A DNA stretch of 64,000 nt from Selaginella tamariscina (Eukaryota; Streptophyta; Lycopodiopsida; Selaginellales; Selaginellaceae), in assembly GCA_003024785.1 (NCBI GenBank), contig PUQB01000123.1, forward strand, positions 51,220 through 115,219, written 5' to 3'. Shown here piece after piece: positions 22,244-34,877 of the stretch. The position numbers were made by a program, and so were the translations under genes. Under the pieces are notes generated by a model. The model was not told the DNA's origin and made no database searches. It worked only from the letters and a program-made list of their open reading frames with translations. Each line of letters begins with the position of its first letter. Positions within the stretch are counted from its first letter, which is position 1.

Positions 22244-23405
22244 TTACGCAGCCGCACCCTTGCCCTTCTTCTTCTGGATCTTCTTCTGGTAGAATTCCAA
22301 CTCCTTTCCCTCCAGAATATACCTGCATATTTAAATACTTTACATCGAATACTATGTATATGCTTATGTCATAGACGACATATAATAGATGTACACACGC
22401 ACACACACCACACACGTACCCGTCAGCACGGCCACACTGTCCAGGACGAGAAGCAATGCAGGCATAGCCTTCCACTCGCCATCTGCTCTTCCAGATGCGG
22501 GTCCAGCTTCTGATTCTCGTTACGCTTCGCCAGCTTACGCAGCAAGCGACTTGCTCTTTGCCTTTCCTCCTCAGTAGCACCTTCACCGTCCTGTACACAC
22601 ACATATGTATATTTACATATATGTTTGGATATTTATAATATACCTCGGTTTCCTTCTTAACAGCAGAAGGCTTCTTCTTCTTGGAGAGATCAACACCATA
22701 GTGCTGGTTATACCAGCTACGGAAAGGGGTAGCATCGACCTGCACAATGGCGCCCTTCACAAGTGTCTGCGTACGGACAAGCTCGTTGTTAGATGCATTG
22801 TATACCACGTCCAGAATACGACTCTTGCGGGTTACCGACTCCGAACCTTAAAACATCGAAGCAATACTTATATATCGGCTTATGAATGTGTATCTTTGTC
22901 TTACCCCAGGAGTAGTTGCCGGAATCCAGGCGTAGTGCACGCAGTTTGAAGTTACCACCGCGAACACGAACACGACGAACGGTCTTAGTACCGCTAACAA
23001 GCTTCGTCATTGCCGGCTGCCTTCCCAGATCGTACCTTAAAAAAACAAAGAAAAAAATATTTATATCATGCATTAGCACACATTATCATGTTGGGTTTAT
23101 TGTTTTGTGTCCGATCTGCTCCCTAATACTTATAATCTATCAAAATGCTAGCTTTAAGTGTAAACGCATATAAACACACGGAAGCAGAGATAACCACAGA
23201 CAGACTAATACAACCCATATGATCAAAATACTTACTTCCTCTTCTTTCTCCACTGGTTTTTCTTGCCACCGGTAGCCCTCCTCTTATGGAGCGAATCGCG
23301 AGAAATACCTGAGAAAAGAAGAAAATAAGTAAAGCTTAGAAGAAAGAAGAACATAAGTCGGCTTCAGCAACCAGATCATCTCTCTCTCAAACAATGCTCA
23401 CCCAT
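22244..23405 (-). CDS. RPS8: 40S ribosomal protein S8 (eS8), six exons, one 2-base break
   Basis: Component of the small cytosolic ribosomal subunit. Minus-strand exons: 23405-23402 (ATGG only), 23308-23236, 23035-22905, 22846-22644, 22590-22420, 22322-22244, all GT-AG with agreeing phases up to exon 5. Recognised from [80 protein letters not shown] and the Lys-rich C terminus. The model gives about 220 residues, as expected for a plant eS8. In exon 5, near 22462-22468, two bases are missing: the frame before reads ...ASGRLC, while the conserved CIASRPGQ block lies in another frame. Phase bookkeeping across exons 5 and 6 also requires two more bases. Since introns and all other residues are well kept, an assembly error in two short homopolymers is likelier than a dead gene. 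Confidence 0.95.
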
Positions 23406-23762
23406 AGTCGGCTTCTCTCTTGCTCCGCAGCGCCGCCGCCTGACAAACCCTCAAAAAGCCCTAAGAAATTAGGGCTCACAACCTCTGCTTAGGGCAAAAC
23501 CCTGGATCACTGTGCCTATCTGAGCTGGAGGGAAACGACGTGGTGTGATCTAGACCGTCGATGATGACGAAAGATGATTAGTCTTGGAAGCAAACACAAG
23601 GTTTTCTTATTTTTTGAATGGCGGCATCAGATTTTGCGCTAGGGCGCATGCGTCGACAGGCTTACAGATTCAAAATAGGTTTTTGTTGCTTCTTGTTATA
23701 TGTGTCACATTCTTGTCCGGTAGATCTACTTCAGACGCTTCTAAGTAGGTAAGGATCGGATC
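23406..23762. promoter_or_regulatory. Shared head-to-head promoter region of RPS8 and the SUN gene
   Basis: Only 357 bases separate the two start codons, so both 5' UTRs and promoters must lie here. AAACCCT telo-box-like motifs occur at 23445-23451 and 23497-23503, and a gccctaagaaattagggc palindrome at 23458-23475. Telo-boxes are a known hallmark of plant ribosomal-protein promoters, so these probably serve the minus-strand gene. Whether the pair is co-regulated is inference. Confidence 0.65.
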
Positions 23763-24330
23763 ATGAGGAATTCATGCCGCGGGAGCTGCGTTGTTGCTCT
23801 CGTTTGGATTCTGCTCATGCTGCAGATTCTCATTCTCGACATTGATCATGTCGCTGCTCAGGAAGATCGTGGGTCTTTCAGTGAAGAAATCGACTCAAAA
23901 CCGGTGCAAATCGGGGTTGCGGATGAGGAGATCGGCTCGGGAAGAGTTCCCGATGTAGGAATCGGTGTTTTTGATGAAAAAATCGGCTCAGGAAGGGTTT
24001 CCGATGGAGAATTCTGCTCCAGGAATGAAGGGATTGTTCAGGAGGGGTTTCCGGTGGAGAGACCGGCTCGGAAATGGTAGGGAGGGACATCGATCAAAAT
24101 ATCAGCATCGTAGAAAACCCGGATCAAGGAGCAGTTGAAATCCAAGCGGATCAGGACGAATCCGAGGACGTAGACAATGCAAGTTCTGACGAGCAACAGG
24201 ACATTAGAAATTCAACAGAGGTAATAAATATGTGTGTGTAAACTTATGTGTATTGTGTTGAGCATGGTTTTTAATAAATCAGGATGAAGAACAACTGGAT
24301 GATATAACTGAGCCTCCAGCTGGGGAAGAG

Positions 24331-24379
<49 letters not shown>

Positions 24380-26532
24380 TCTCTTATGTATATATGAATA
24401 TATAATTGGTTGATTTTTAGGAAAGGCATCCGATGCAAAAGATTCAACGGAGCGAATATCTGAAGTTCCTCCTCTAAGCTTATCCGTAAGATACCTACCT
24501 TGATTTTACTATAAACTATATACACATTATTAAATGAAACGACATTCAGTTGCAAATTTTTCTTCTTGTTATTTTACTGCTGTGATTATCAGGAGGAAGG
24601 ACCAGAGGTCGACATTGTAAAAATTTCAACGGATGATAGAAAAGTATCAGCACCCAGTAGAGTTCCTCCTCTAAGTCTTACCGAATACAGAAAATCAAAG
24701 ATGGTCACCGCGATGGAACTGGCTCACCACTGTGACGAAAAAGGTACTACACTGTATGCATGCATGACATAATATAGATATACTTGTATACGCACATTTG
24801 TTTGGTCGACCTGTCCGTTATCATATATCTTTATTATGTGTGCTATACACGCGGATATATGTAAATATAGATATAGTACACCTGGATATTATGCAGGAAT
24901 TCGACACAGACGAGAGCCAGGTGGCGATGAATACAACTTTGCAGCTGTTTCACATGGAGCAAAGCTGGTAGCAGCAAACAAGGAATAAAGGAGCACACAA
25001 CATACTCCACAACGACAAGGAGAAGTACTACAGGAGCCCGTGTAGTGCAGAGGAGAAATTCGTGGTTGTGGAGCTCTCTGAAGAGACACTTATTGATGTG
25101 TTTGTGGTGGCCAATTATGAGTTATACTCTTCTAACGTGAAGGAAGTTGAGCTGTTTGGTAGCCTTACGTATCCTACTGAGGACTGGAGATTTTTTGGAC
25201 GATTTGAGGCGGAAAATGGCCGTCAGGCTCAGAAGTTTAAGCTTTCCAAGCCCCAGTGGGTAAGGTATGTGCCTCTGTTCATATAGTTTCTATGTCATTT
25301 TAGCCTAAGAATACACGCATGTCTTTATGTGTGCGCATGTGCGTGTGTGTGATGAATCCTGTATTTAACTGTATTTTCTGCGTATACACAAACATATAAT
25401 ATATAATTCTCGTTTAAGGTGTATGTTGATTATATGATTTGCCTTTTGTTGTTATAGGTACTTGAAGATGAGGATGGTGAGTCACTATGGAACGGAGTTT
25501 TACTGCACGTTAAGTATGGTGGAAGTTTATGGGATCGATGCCATAGAGTGCCTTCTAGAAGAATGGATGGATCCTCCAATCCCGTTACGGACCTTGAAAG
25601 GTATGATATATATATAGAGGAGAGAGAGGAACACACACACACACCAGCTTTACATCAGGATGATAATTATATACATATTTTTGTGCCTATGTATGTGAGT
25701 TATTTGTATTAGTATGCATAATAGTAGCCTGTATTCTCTGTACCACCCGCGGGGGTTGGCAAATCATTATGTACATACACTATATTTTCTCTTAGAACAC
25801 ATTTACCATATATTTATAATAACAATCATATTAAAGGTCATTACTTGTTGTAAAGGAGAATGATGAGAAGCTGCAAAACGGAAAGGATAAATCCGATAAT
25901 GGTAGTTACATTATTCCGACTGATGCTCATCCCAACCGGTTAGGAGACTCTGTAATGAAGCTTATGATGCAAAAGGTAATATTGTAATTATAGTATTAAT
26001 ATTCAGGAACTAAGTGAAATGCAGGTGAAGGCCTTGGAGATGAACCAGACTTTGTTTGACAGATATGTTGAAGATTTAAATTCTAATTACAAAGAACATT
26101 TTAGCGACCTTGAGAAAGAGGTGGAAGCGGTTCACGAGGTTTTACAGAATTTGACAGCCTCCCTCTCCAGCATGATTTCTATTGTTCAGAAAATGGTCTC
26201 TCTCTCTCTCTCTCTCTCACACACAACACCACACCATATATTTTTACAGGAGACTGAAAGGGAAGTGATGTGGAAAAGCTTGCAGGGGAATCTTGAGTTG
26301 CATGTAAATAACGAGGCGGCTCATCGTGATTTCCTAAGGTAAGTGTAATGTCCAATCAAAAACGTTAATACCGTTAAATTAGGTTGTTGTTTATATTTAT
26401 TTATGTTATATTGACAAGCATCACGCACACTCCAAGTATATATATATTTTTACATATCCTGGTATTTTCTAGGATATGCTTTATCGTTTACATCTAATAG
26501 CATGAGTGTGTGTGTGTGTGTGTGTGTGTTGT

Positions 26533-26565
<33 letters not shown>

Positions 26566-26759
26566 TATCACCCACAGACATTTGCAGGAATCAAATGCAA
26601 CACATGGAGAATAGGGAGACGGTGGCAATGGCGGTAGCGATAGGCGTGATTTTGTTATCTTTGTTTCTACACATTTTTGGTAGGTACTTGAAGTGTTACA
26701 GTTTGGATTGGCTCCTTTTTTGTACTGGTTCTATATTTGCGATTATCTTATCGGCGTGA
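23763..26759 (+). CDS. Mid-SUN domain protein (plant SUN3/SUN4/SUN5-like), ten exons
   Basis: Membrane protein of the ER and nuclear envelope. Exons: 23763-24220, 24283-24330, 24421-24485, 24593-24743, 24897-25264, 25458-25600, 25837-25975, 26025-26195, 26250-26338, 26588-26759. Exon 1 encodes a hydrophobic signal/membrane segment (residues 8-30) and an acidic region with imperfect repeats (EEIGSGRV / EKIGSGRV). Exons 5-6 hold the SUN domain: [40 protein letters not shown] and [18 protein letters not shown]. Exons 7-9 give a probable coiled coil. Exon 10 encodes two transmembrane segments ([32 protein letters not shown]). This order, SUN in the middle and two C-terminal membrane spans, is typical of the plant mid-SUN group. 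Frame changes near 24040, the exon 3 start, 24986-24992 and the exon 7 start mostly fit one or two lost bases. Confidence 0.9.
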
Positions 26760-26893
26760 TTAGCTAGCAAATACATACAATAACATATCCGGAAAATTGT
26801 ACCATAGTTCCGAGTAGTCGCCCTTTTTTCTTCTTTTCTTTTTTGTAGCATCCTTGTATAGAAGTTTGTTAAGTTTGTACTTCATTTTTAGCA

Positions 26894-26940
<47 letters not shown>

Positions 26941-26969
26941 TTGATATAAAATGAGTATTTCCATAATAA

Positions 26970-27188
26970 TTTATAAAATATGCTCATGGTAAATTATGTT
27001 ATATATAGTTTAACGTCATTTTGCTCTCTCTCTCTCTCTCTCTCTCACTCACACACACCACACACCACACAACTATATATATTTATATATATATATCGCA
27101 TTGGGGAACGAATACTAATGTATTTCATAATAAATATAAAAATATGCTCATGGTAAATTTGTTATATAGTTTAACGTCATTTTGCTCT

Positions 27189-27226
<38 letters not shown>

Positions 27227-27275
27227 TATATATATATATATATTATATATAATCGCATTGGGGAACGAATACTAA
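26970..27275. repeat. Tandem duplication of about 150 bp downstream of the SUN gene
   Basis: Two units each contain 'atgctcatggtaaat', 'agtttaacgtcattttgctc', (CT)n(CA)n, (TA)n and 'tcgcattggggaacgaatacta'. They start near 26981 and 27147. The microsatellite part differs in length between units. Open frames here are low-complexity. Confidence 0.85.
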
Positions 27276-27284
27276 ATTTATTGG

Positions 27285-27298
27285 ATTAAAAGGAAAAT
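27285..27298 (-). terminator. Pol III terminator of the tRNA
   Basis: Read on the minus strand, TTATTTTCCTTTT begins about 10 bases after the tRNA 3' end. Runs of four T stop RNA polymerase III. Confidence 0.7.
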
Positions 27299-27307
27299 AA
27301 GAATGTA

Positions 27308-27379
27308 AGGTCCCACTGAGATTCGAACTCAGGCTGTTGGAGTCAAAGTCCAACGTTCTAACCGCTAGACCATGGGACC
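27308..27379 (-). tRNA. tRNA-Gln (UUG)
   Basis: A 72-base cloverleaf on the minus strand. The 7-bp acceptor stem GGTCCCA/TGGGACC is perfect. The D arm is GTCT-AGCGGTTA-GAAC with one C-A mismatch. The anticodon stem TTGGA/TCCAA holds loop CTTTGAC (anticodon at 27346-27344), and the T arm is CTGAG-TTCGAAT-CTCAG. Both internal promoter boxes (A box in the D arm, B box GGTTCGANTCC-like in the T arm) are recognisable. CCA is not encoded, as expected for a nuclear gene. Confidence 0.92.
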
Positions 27380-27399
27380 ACGTGCTGATAACTAGGAAG

Positions 27400-30300
27400 C
27401 TTTATTTTTCCTTGGATGGTTTTATCTTTATTTTTGAGGCTGTTATTTTGATTTTGTATAAGCACAGAAATCAGATAATTTTCATAAAAATCTTGTTGAG
27501 ATTAGATGACGGACGCCGACGACGACGGCGATTTATTTTACATCCACTTGACGTAAATATGTAATTACTTTAAAATTGTAATTTAAGTATCTATACATTT
27601 ATTTAATAAAATTGCATGCTATATATAATACTTCATGATTATTCTAAGTTTTCTTTAAATTGTTAAAGCGGATGATGCAATATATACGATGCATAAATAT
27701 AATGCACGTACACCACACTAAATAGCATTTTAATTGACTAAGGCTACATTTAATCTTGTTTAACATAAGTAATTAAAGTGTGGACTTATGATGTTTTAAA
27801 CACTGGTATATGTATGATGTGTCACAGCTAGGTAATGATCAGATAATGTGTGTGTGTGTGTCTGCCTTAATGGGCAGACAACTTTATGAAAGTTATATGA
27901 TTTCTGTAGTCAGGTATGGCTTTCTCTATACACGAATGTGGTATTAATAATTTGTTATACTAATATACATTGACCATATTTATATCTATTTATTCATATT
28001 TAATCTTTTAATGTTAGACTAACTTTAAAAACATTTTTGAATAAAATTAAAATCAAGCTCCAAGTCGGAAGTAAGACAAAAGCACGCGAAAGTCAAATCT
28101 CTCTGTAATTTAATTGAATATACTTGAACATTATACATGTATGTTATAAATGGAAATGCATATATACTTAAAGAGAACTATATAAACAAAATGTTCTCCT
28201 TCTGTAAATGTATAAGCTGGATGATTGAGTATTCAAGTATGTATTTGTCATAGTGTGTGTGTGCGTGTGCGTGTGTGTGTGAGAGAGAGAGAGGGGTCAC
28301 GGAGAGGGAGAAAGGGAGAGGGAGAATCAAAATGTATATATATTTTGAGAAATACAATAACAACTGGTATGCTAGTGACAAGTTATAATGTATAAGATTC
28401 AAAACATATATAATATATGATTAATAAATATATATCTATTTTTTCTTCGTAATGTATGTATATAAGAGTGTACATGTTGTATGCTGTTTCGTCATACGCC
28501 TGAGTAGGGAACCCTAACTAATAGGTTAAACCTTTTTTAAAATGATTTTCCTCTATCTCACTCCAAAATTATAAAGAATTAAAATTCATAATTGTTTTCT
28601 TCTTATATATAATTAAATATCAAAGATTTAATTTTTCTAACTTTGAAAAAACTTTGGTATTTCACTCATAAAACTTTAAATCCAGTATTTAAAGCTTAAT
28701 ATAAGTTAAACTTTGGAAATGTGAATTATATTATAAATTATAATAAATCTAATATCTGAAAAAGACAATAAAAAATACATTTTAAAATACTTATATTGAT
28801 AACAAGTTGAAGAGTCTTTTACAAAGTTACTGGAGTGTTAATGCGTACCCGCATAAAAAATATATAACCAACTTTCTTTTTAAGTGGTTCTATCTTAATC
28901 GGATGGTTAGTAGCTTCTATATAATATACAAAACATATATAATATACGATTAATACATATAAATTAATATATATTTATATTTTCTATTTTGTTTCTTTCT
29001 TTTTTGTGCGTATACACAGTTGTATAATTTGTAATATATGTATACAAAGAGTTTTATGTTCAAATATACACACACTGGAAAGTTAATTGCATTTCCAATA
29101 AGCTTTAAAGACTGGATTTAAAGTTTTCTAATGAGTGAAATATCAATGGAAGTTAGAAAAAAGCATATGACAGTTAAATCTTTGATATTTAATATATATA
29201 TATATATATATAACGTTCCTTCATATATCTGCATATGCATCTGTAAGAGCAGTTATACTAAATTTATTTTTATATATAGTCTAATATACATCTCAATACA
29301 CACGTAAGTACATATCTAATCCCGTGCATAGGCACGTCTTTAATATATAACACTGTACACACTCAGATTTAACTCACACCACACTTCAAATTGTATGTTT
29401 AATTAACAAAATCACGTTTGAAATGTACAATAATCTTTCTAAAATATCAGAATGTAAAATTTAAGAATTTTATAAAACAGATTAATAAAAAGGGCAGTCT
29501 AACTTCTGAATTCTGAATACGGTTTAGATGAAATGTAAAATTTTAAATATTTATTTTTCAATGTTTAGCATTGGCTCGTTTAACTTTTGTGCAATGCCGA
29601 TGATTCAATTTACAAGAGAACATAATATTATTTATGCACTTATTTGACCAATTTAAACAAAAACATACTTTTCATTACAATCTATGTGTTACAGTGTGTG
29701 TAACGTGGAGTTTGATACTTCTCATCAATACTGTTTTACTTAAAAGCTAGTGTTTATTACTTAATGAAAATATTATAATTTACTTATAAACATTATGAGC
29801 TGAGTTGTTTTGTTCATGCCACAGATCTTGGTTTAAATAATTCAATGACGACCAATTCTTTATCAGAATTAATCCTTCTAATTTAAATTTATTATTTTTA
29901 ATTGAATATGGATAAATTATGTTTAATTAACCATCTGTCAAGAGAGACGGTCACACCATGAAATAAATAAATAACTATATATATAAATATACTTATATAC
30001 TCGTGCAGTTGTCTTGTAAGTATATTTGCTTTTAATTTATGAACCCTTAATTAATATCATAGTATTTTTCTAACTTTCCAAAAGTTTAATTAATTAAAGG
30101 TTTAATGGACAACTAGATATGAATACTGTAAATGGATAACTAAAATTTGAAAACTTTGAAAACGTAGTTAATTTTTAGTGTTTATACTTACGCATTTTAT
30201 TCCGTTTACGTAGAATACAGTACACTGTGCATACACACAGGTGTATGACAAAACAACACACAACACATACAATCTCTTTTTTATCTCATATCCGTGTCTA

Positions 30301-31490
30301 TATTACAAATTGAAAACGTACACATCTCTATAATAGACAATATAGTATATGATTAGTACGTATATAATCATATGTATATGATACATACGTGATCCTCATT
30401 GCATGCAAACACATCACAAATGTATTAAATATTTACCAATGCTCTGTGCGTGCGTGCGCGTCTGCGTGTGTGTGTGTGTGTGTGTGTGTGTTGCCTGTAT
30501 ATTTTTAAGAACCTAGATTTAGCCTTGTTATTACACTGGGTAGGGTACTTATTTTATATTTTTCATTTTGCCTGGTTAGCATTTTGCTAATTTTAAGTAT
30601 CAAATATATGTAATCAATATATATATATATATATATAAGTATTAGAGATTTAAGTATAAGAAGTAAAATTATTTTCTTAAAAATAATATCTTGTACGTAT
30701 ACAAGATAAATAAATTTTAATTAACTTTCACGCAATAAAAATTTATAGGACGATAATATATTTATTTTACTTAAGCTGCTGGAAGGGCATTTTCATAATT
30801 ATTAAAATTATAGAAGCAATTTAAAACTCTATAAAATAAGTTCTTTAAATTTTATTTCTTATTGTATCAACCACATTCTACATCTGCATAAATATCACAA
30901 TCAAATTTCAAAACGAAATATACTTAACAAATTAAATTAGAAGTCAAAACATAAATAATTTAAATTTTAATATTATCATTTAGCATATAAACTATTATAG
31001 GTATAAAAATGTAAAATATAATTAAAAGTAATTGTTTTAAAAACATCATATAGTATTTCTAACAATATTAAATATTAACCTTTATTTAAGAAAATCCAAA
31101 TATTATTCACTTTATTGATAATAATTTAGATACATATGTATTTAAGACACATATATGTATTAATACATACTATATATTTTTGCTTATATTTTTCTTTGTC
31201 ATACAGCCACCTCGGAATCCACGCGTAAGTATAAAACTTAAAAAGCCAATCTATATTAAACTTGAGAAACTTTAATTACTCCATATGGCAACGCCACGTG
31301 TCACATGTCACGTGTCAAGACAGAAACAGGGCTTCTCTTCGTTCAGTTATTTGTCCTATATATGATACACAATCATATAATTAGAATTTTAAATAAAATA
31401 CAATACATATAGTTTTTATTTAAAGTAATTAGTGTAAATATTATATTCAATTATCAGTTCTGTGGGCTACGTGTCGCATGTGTGCCACGT
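27400..31490. other. AT-rich gene-free DNA with microsatellites and foldback repeats
   Basis: No gene was recognised on either strand; open frames are short and low-complexity. It contains (GT)n(GA)n near 28253-28293, (TG)n at about 30465-30492 and several (TA)n tracts. A foldback pair is listed separately. Confidence 0.6.
28590..29205. repeat. Foldback repeat, arms of about 110 bp
   Basis: The left arm (about 28590-28705) contains atatcaaagatttaa...tttctaacttt...tatttcactca...aactttaaatccag. The right arm (about 29075-29205) holds the same features in reverse-complement order: ctggatttaaagttt, tgagtgaaatatcaa, aagttagaaaa, taaatctttgatat. About 370 bases lie between. It is consistent with a non-autonomous foldback or MITE-like element. 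Target duplications were not identified. Confidence 0.65.
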
Positions 31491-32140
31491 GACAGGGGAG
31501 TCGTACTGACTCTTCGTCCTTTATAAGCAAATGTTTACTATTCAATAAAATATTTATAAATTAAAAAGAATATATACAAAACAAAACGTTCCTTTTTTTT
31601 TATTAGCGAATAGTCGTATTTGTATGTCTTATTATGCGTGCATGCGTGCGTGTGTGAGAGAGACACCTGTTCTATATGTTATGGCATTTGTATATTACAT
31701 GTTTCTGTATAGTCATTATATATTCCATGACAAATTTACTACCTATTATATTTAATAAATATATGTATATTGATATATTTACATTATTATGCTTTGTGTG
31801 TATACACATCTTTATATATATTTGTACACTTCTATTCACGTCTCTAATCTGTAAAATTGTGGCTTTTTATTAAGACTAAAGCACTTAAGAAAAAAATGGC
31901 TACCTAACATGATTAATATGTGAAAAGATTTACACTATTTGATTTTAATACAAGGAGTTTACATTCTACATGTATTTTAAGAAATATTTTACGTATAATT
32001 ATATATAGATTAGTTAGTATATTAGTAGACTGATACTTATATTTTGATTAGATAAGAAACTTGAATATAATGTACGGTAATAACAAAATGTAATAAAAAT
32101 AAATACAAAATAAAATTGAAAATGTCTTTTTAAATTTATA
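31490..32140. repeat. AT-rich dispersed repeat, copy 1
   Basis: Shares long collinear similarity with 34225-34720: aagcaaatgttta.tattcaat, the gcgtgtgtgag stretch, gattaatatgtgaaa, acatgtatttcaagaaatatttta and gtaataacaaaatgtaata. Reverse-complement relatives lie near 45000-45060 and 45885-45960. Non-coding. Confidence 0.75.
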
Positions 32141-33130
32141 AAGGGCTTTATGACTCCACAATTTAATATTTATATATCAAATATTGTTTACACATGTTTC
32201 TTTAAATTGTTAAGCAAATTTTATGCATTTCATAGGATACATACATTTTTATATACATATACACATGTATAGCAAACTAAATGTACCCCATTTTGCAAGT
32301 AATTAGTGTAAATTTTGAATATAATATGGTTTTTTTCTTAAAAACATGGAACGCTTTGGCCCTCTTGTATTTGTGGTAATTAATTAAAATTTAATTAATA
32401 GGCAAACACTAAAAACCAGTAAAATTTATATAGCAAATCATGTATACAGATAGAATGCATTAACCGTGAAGGTCTTTTTAATTTATATCTTCTAAATGCG
32501 TATAAAATCATTAAAATAATAATTTAATTAATTATGATTAAGGGAAATAAGTATAAAACACAAGACAATATAATAGCATCTTGAGTTTTCTGTATATGTT
32601 TTTAGTTAGTTTTCACGATCAGTCCTTAAAATGGGAGTATACAAAGAAACAAGCATATTCATGGTTTAATCTTGATTAACATAACGTGTGTGTGTGGGTC
32701 ACACTTAAGTGCTCTAGAACAAATTCACATATGTAATATACATTTAAAAAATGCAGATAATTTCTATAAACATTATATAAGATAGATATAGTACGTGAAG
32801 CATAAAATTTTAAAGTGTGTGAATATGTTTTACTCTAAATCTAAGTATGCGATCTCTATGTTAGATATACTTAAAAGTATATATACTTGTTAAAGGGTTA
32901 ATTGGTTATTTGTGTTTATATATTATTTTATACTTAGTTTTTAAAGTATACTCAATACTTAAGTTTAATCATTTCAAAAGCTGTGCTACATATTCTCCGT
33001 CTCATTTTAAATATTGATGTTTTAGCGTGTTCTAAAATTTGGATGTTATCACATTGTGAATGTATTATAAATATATAATAAATTGTATTCAATAGTGTTT
33101 ACAAATTAATACTTCGACAAGAAATCTTCC

Positions 33131-33166
<36 letters not shown>

Positions 33167-34224
33167 ATTGTATTCAATACTCAGTTCTGTGTATTACAAT
33201 AGACAAGGCAATAGCAGAACTAATGCTTGTTTATTGGTAAACTGGATTCAGTGAAGCAGCAGCTAAACTGTAAACCTATGCATTTAAAACATTATCGTTG
33301 ATAGTCTATTTATATGTATATGAATGTGTAATACTGTGTATATTCTGTTTATATATTGAAAATATAATTGATAAATGTGCATATTAATCAATCACAAAAC
33401 GTAACATATATAAACAAATTAAAATAAATTAATGTAAAAAGTAAAATCACCACCAATAGCAGCAATTTCCGAAGGACTTGACGGTTTAATTATATTTATT
33501 CAAAACAACCAAAGAAAATAAAATATATAAGTAATATCTGAAAAACTTATAATTAGTTTACAAAGTTAACAACAATAACTTTTAATTAGTTTTCAGATAT
33601 GTTATCATTTTTAGTTTCTCAGTGCATTTATAATCCAGAGTTCACATGATCTGAACCGTTAGTTTTGAGATCCTAAAAATGCCAAATAAATTAAAGTAAT
33701 GCTGTCTAAAATTTATAATGTATGGTAGCATAACAAAATGTAATCACATAATATAATGTTTCATTTAGCATATAATATATAATAATAATGTTTCATTTAT
33801 TAAAATCTTTCTTTTTAAAAATAAGCTTTTTAATTAGCAGAAATTTATAACTTTAAAATTTATCTTATATTTATTAGTTTTAACGAAATAAATAAATTTA
33901 TTATAGAATGCTTGTCATGTGGTGATATTTAAACGTGATGTATGTAAGCTATTTTGCTTCTAAAGTGTGTGTGTGTGTGTGTGTGTTAATGGGGCGTGGA
34001 CAACGAACTAGGATTAATGTTAATCATACTTAACTGGACGTGGTTAACCATGCGGATAACCTAGGATGTACTATCTTTCCATTTGTGGACGCAGACTAAA
34101 TTGCATGCATATATCTAATATATGTAATAGCTTAAGTATCTAGTACTTGTATATTAAGCTTAAAAATCTTTAATTAAATTACTGGCTAGACTTGATTTTT
34201 AAAGTTATAAAAAAGTATATTACT
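32141..34224. repeat. AT-rich dispersed repeats, partly duplicated at 39.9-42.1 kb
   Basis: Two blocks recur in direct orientation. One is 33165-33660 against about 39880-40480 (caatactcagttctgtgtat onward). The other is 32270-32900 against about 41570-42110 (gcaagtaattagtgtaaat, gtgctctagaacaaattcac, aaaatgcagataatttctat). No coding potential. Confidence 0.7.
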
Positions 34225-34859
34225 GTTCGTAAGCAAATGTTTAATATTCAATCAAATATTCATAATTTAAAAGAATATATATATATATACAAAACAAGTC
34301 GTATTATACGTGGATGCATGCGTGTGTGAGCCTATTCTATTGTTATGTTAGTCTCCATTTTATATATGTGAATTTGTATAGATGTGTATAATACATATAA
34401 TAAATAATAAATATATCTATCTATCTATTACTTACTAATTATATTTAATAAATATGCATGTATATTTATATATATGTAAGCACACTTCTATTACCAGATG
34501 ATTAATATGTGAAAGGGTTACATATGTATTAAGTTGACAGAATTACTATTTGATTTAAATACAAGGATTTTAATATATAAAGTACACTCTACATGTATTT
34601 CAAGAAATATTTTACGATAATTTATTTTATTAGTAGATTGATTGAATTACAAAACTTAAATATAATGTATGGTAATAACAAAATGTAATAAAATAAATAC
34701 AAAATAATTGAAAATGTTTCTTTTAAAGTTATACACCTGTTTGAGAACATCACGCGCTTACATTTAATATTAATTTTTTAATTTAAAATTATTCTGTTAT
34801 AATATAAACACATCAATATTGTCATATAAACAATAACTTTTAACAATTTTTGGCCAATA
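34225..34859. repeat. AT-rich dispersed repeat, copy 2
   Basis: Direct copy of 31490-32140 with many small indels. The last 60 bases (tcaatattgtcat...tttttggccaatac) also occur near 41200-41232. In inverted form they occur near 44812-44860, so the retroelement starting at 34860 abuts a member of this family. Confidence 0.75.
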
Positions 34860-34877
34860 CAGAAGTACAATCGTGAT

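Noticed and set aside
22389..22949. Plus-strand open frames opposite the eS8 gene
   Set aside because: The minus strand carries conserved eS8 exons with proper splice sites, so these are shadows.
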